NCBI GenBank assembly: GCA_003537695.1
Contig: DPRC01000178.1
Span: 6,367 to 13,842, forward strand
DNA: 7,476 bases
Direction: 5' to 3'
DNA from: Polaribacter sp.
GTDB taxonomy: Bacteria; Bacteroidota; Bacteroidia; Flavobacteriales; Flavobacteriaceae
The notes beneath the pieces were generated by a model. The model did no database searches. It had not been told where the DNA came from and worked only from the letters and a program-made list of their open reading frames with translations. The position numbers and the translations under genes were made by a program. This document shows positions 6,937 to 7,476 of this stretch, in pieces. Numbering within the stretch: position 1 is the first letter of the stretch; every line of letters starts with the position of its first letter.

Positions 6937-6979
6937 CAATTTTTTTTTAATGATAAAAACTTTTATTTACAAATCGGCG

Positions 6980-6987
6980 TATCTTTG
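6980..6987 (+). promoter_or_regulatory. Bacteroidota -7 promoter element TATCTTTG for the helicase gene
   Basis: TATCTTTG perfectly matches TAnnTTTG and sits 16 nt before ATG 7004, so transcription would begin near 6992-6995 and leave a leader of only about 10 nt. No TTTG lies 19-21 nt upstream, so the -33 half is weak. The rest of the 6901-7003 gap consists of two T9 tracts (6909-6917 and 6940-6948) and AT-rich sequence, with no other gene visible. Confidence 0.58.
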
Positions 6988-7003
6988 ATACTTTAATCAA
7001 TTT

Positions 7004-7476
7004 ATGATAGACAAACCCCTAGATTTTAATCTGGAATTACTCAAGAAATTCCCACATGAACCTACAGTAAAACAGGGCAAACTTTTAGCACTACTAAGTG
7101 CTTTTATTTTTAATACGGATAAGGATGCTTTGTTTTTATTAAAAGGATATGCAGGAACGGGGAAAACAACTACAATTGGTACTTTTGTTAATTCTTTGGG
7201 GGCTGCAGGTAGAAAATCGGTTTTATTAGCACCCACAGGAAGAGCTGCAAAAGTAATTGCGCTTTATGCAAAAAAGCCAGCATTTACGATTCATAAAAAA
7301 ATATATTTTCCTAAAAAGCAGTCGAATGGTGCTATTACTTTTGTCCTGCAACCCAACAAGCACACCAATACTATTTTTATTGTAGATGAAGCTTCTATGA
7401 TTCCAGATGGCAAACAAAATCAGCAATTGTTTGATGCAAGTTCTTTATTAGACGATTTACTCTCGTATGTGTATGC
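7004..7476 (+). CDS. RecD-like SF1 DNA helicase, N-terminal part (cut by window end)
   Basis: Open frame of 157 codons running off the right edge without a stop. Start ATG 7004 follows an in-frame TGA at 6986-6988, and no other start lies between. It encodes the beginning of a superfamily 1 helicase of the RecD/AAA_30 type, annotated in Flavobacteriaceae as an ATP-dependent RecD-like DNA helicase (about 470 residues in relatives I recall). Seen: Q-motif-like PTVKQ (20-24), Walker A GYAGTGKTTT (48-57), motif Ia LLAPTGRAAK (74-83), a family-typical FTIHKKIYFPKK (94-105), and motif II IFIVDEASM (124-132). The later helicase motifs (III-VI) should lie beyond 7476. Role is inferred as DNA unwinding or repair, not as part of RecBCD, because no recB or recC is in view. 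It is transcribed away from the minus-strand unit. Confidence 0.92.
   Translation, partial: MIDKPLDFNLELLKKFPHEPTVKQGKLLALLSAFIFNTDKDALFLLKGYAGTGKTTTIGTFVNSLGAAGRKSVLLAPTGRAAKVIALYAKKPAFTIHKKIYFPKKQSNGAITFVLQPNKHTNTIFIVDEASMIPDGKQNQQLFDASSLLDDLLSYVY

Noticed and set aside
6970..6973. TTTG on the minus strand as a -33 box for the 6929-6936 promoter
   Set aside because: It lies 33 bases from the -7 element, beyond the usual 19-21.
6997..7426. Two minus-strand frames opposite the helicase start
   Set aside because: The + strand has clear Walker A and DEAS motifs; the reverse frames are antisense shadows.
1..7476. Defence island, prophage, CRISPR, tRNA or insertion sequence
   Set aside because: No array, inverted repeats, transposase or tRNA cloverleaf seen; genes are conserved housekeeping types with uniform composition. 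The helicase resembles the widespread flavobacterial RecD-like protein, not a phage-defence component.

Overview
The window looks like chromosomal DNA from a marine-type or environmental member of the Flavobacteriaceae (Bacteroidota). Evidence for this is the AT-rich composition, weak or absent Shine-Dalgarno signals, two perfect copies of the Bacteroidota -7 promoter element (TAnnTTTG), a short lipoprotein signal ending in SC, and gene families (DUF3822, the 244-residue two-helix protein, paired periplasmic PPIases) that I recognise as typical of this group. Genus-level assignment is not possible from the sequence alone. Coding density is very high; the only intergenic stretches are about 31 bp and about 103 bp. 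I see no RNA genes, mobile elements or CRISPR.

Positions 4-4784 (+) hold a tightly packed four-gene unit: a two-parvulin periplasmic peptidylprolyl isomerase (4-1638), a lipoprotein with a SurA-N-like fold and only a vestigial parvulin core (1638-2483), a SurA-type periplasmic chaperone (2449-3831), and a cytoplasmic MoxR-type AAA+ ATPase (3831-4784). Every junction overlaps (1, 35 and 1 nt), so the four are almost certainly co-transcribed and translationally coupled. The first three are probably outer-membrane-protein folding factors; why a MoxR ATPase is attached, without its usual DUF58/VWA partners, is unclear.

Positions 4816-6900 (-) hold a convergent three-gene unit read right to left: a two-helix membrane protein of unknown function with a pseudopilin-like layout, a DUF3822 protein, and the 16S rRNA methyltransferase RsmD. 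These also overlap (20 and 4 nt). Positions 6901-7003 form a divergent promoter region, and from 7004 to the window edge runs the N-terminal part of a RecD-like superfamily 1 DNA helicase (+), cut off by the window end.

This is mostly a conserved housekeeping neighbourhood, not a defence or mobile island. The most interesting points are within the folding-factor operon: the three adjacent paralogous proteins have catalytic histidines that are complete (gene 1), absent (gene 2) and split between domains (gene 3); and the first PPIase appears to lack, in frame, a C-terminal block of roughly 100 residues that relatives have. The back-to-back promoters and the pseudopilin-like membrane protein are also worth checking.
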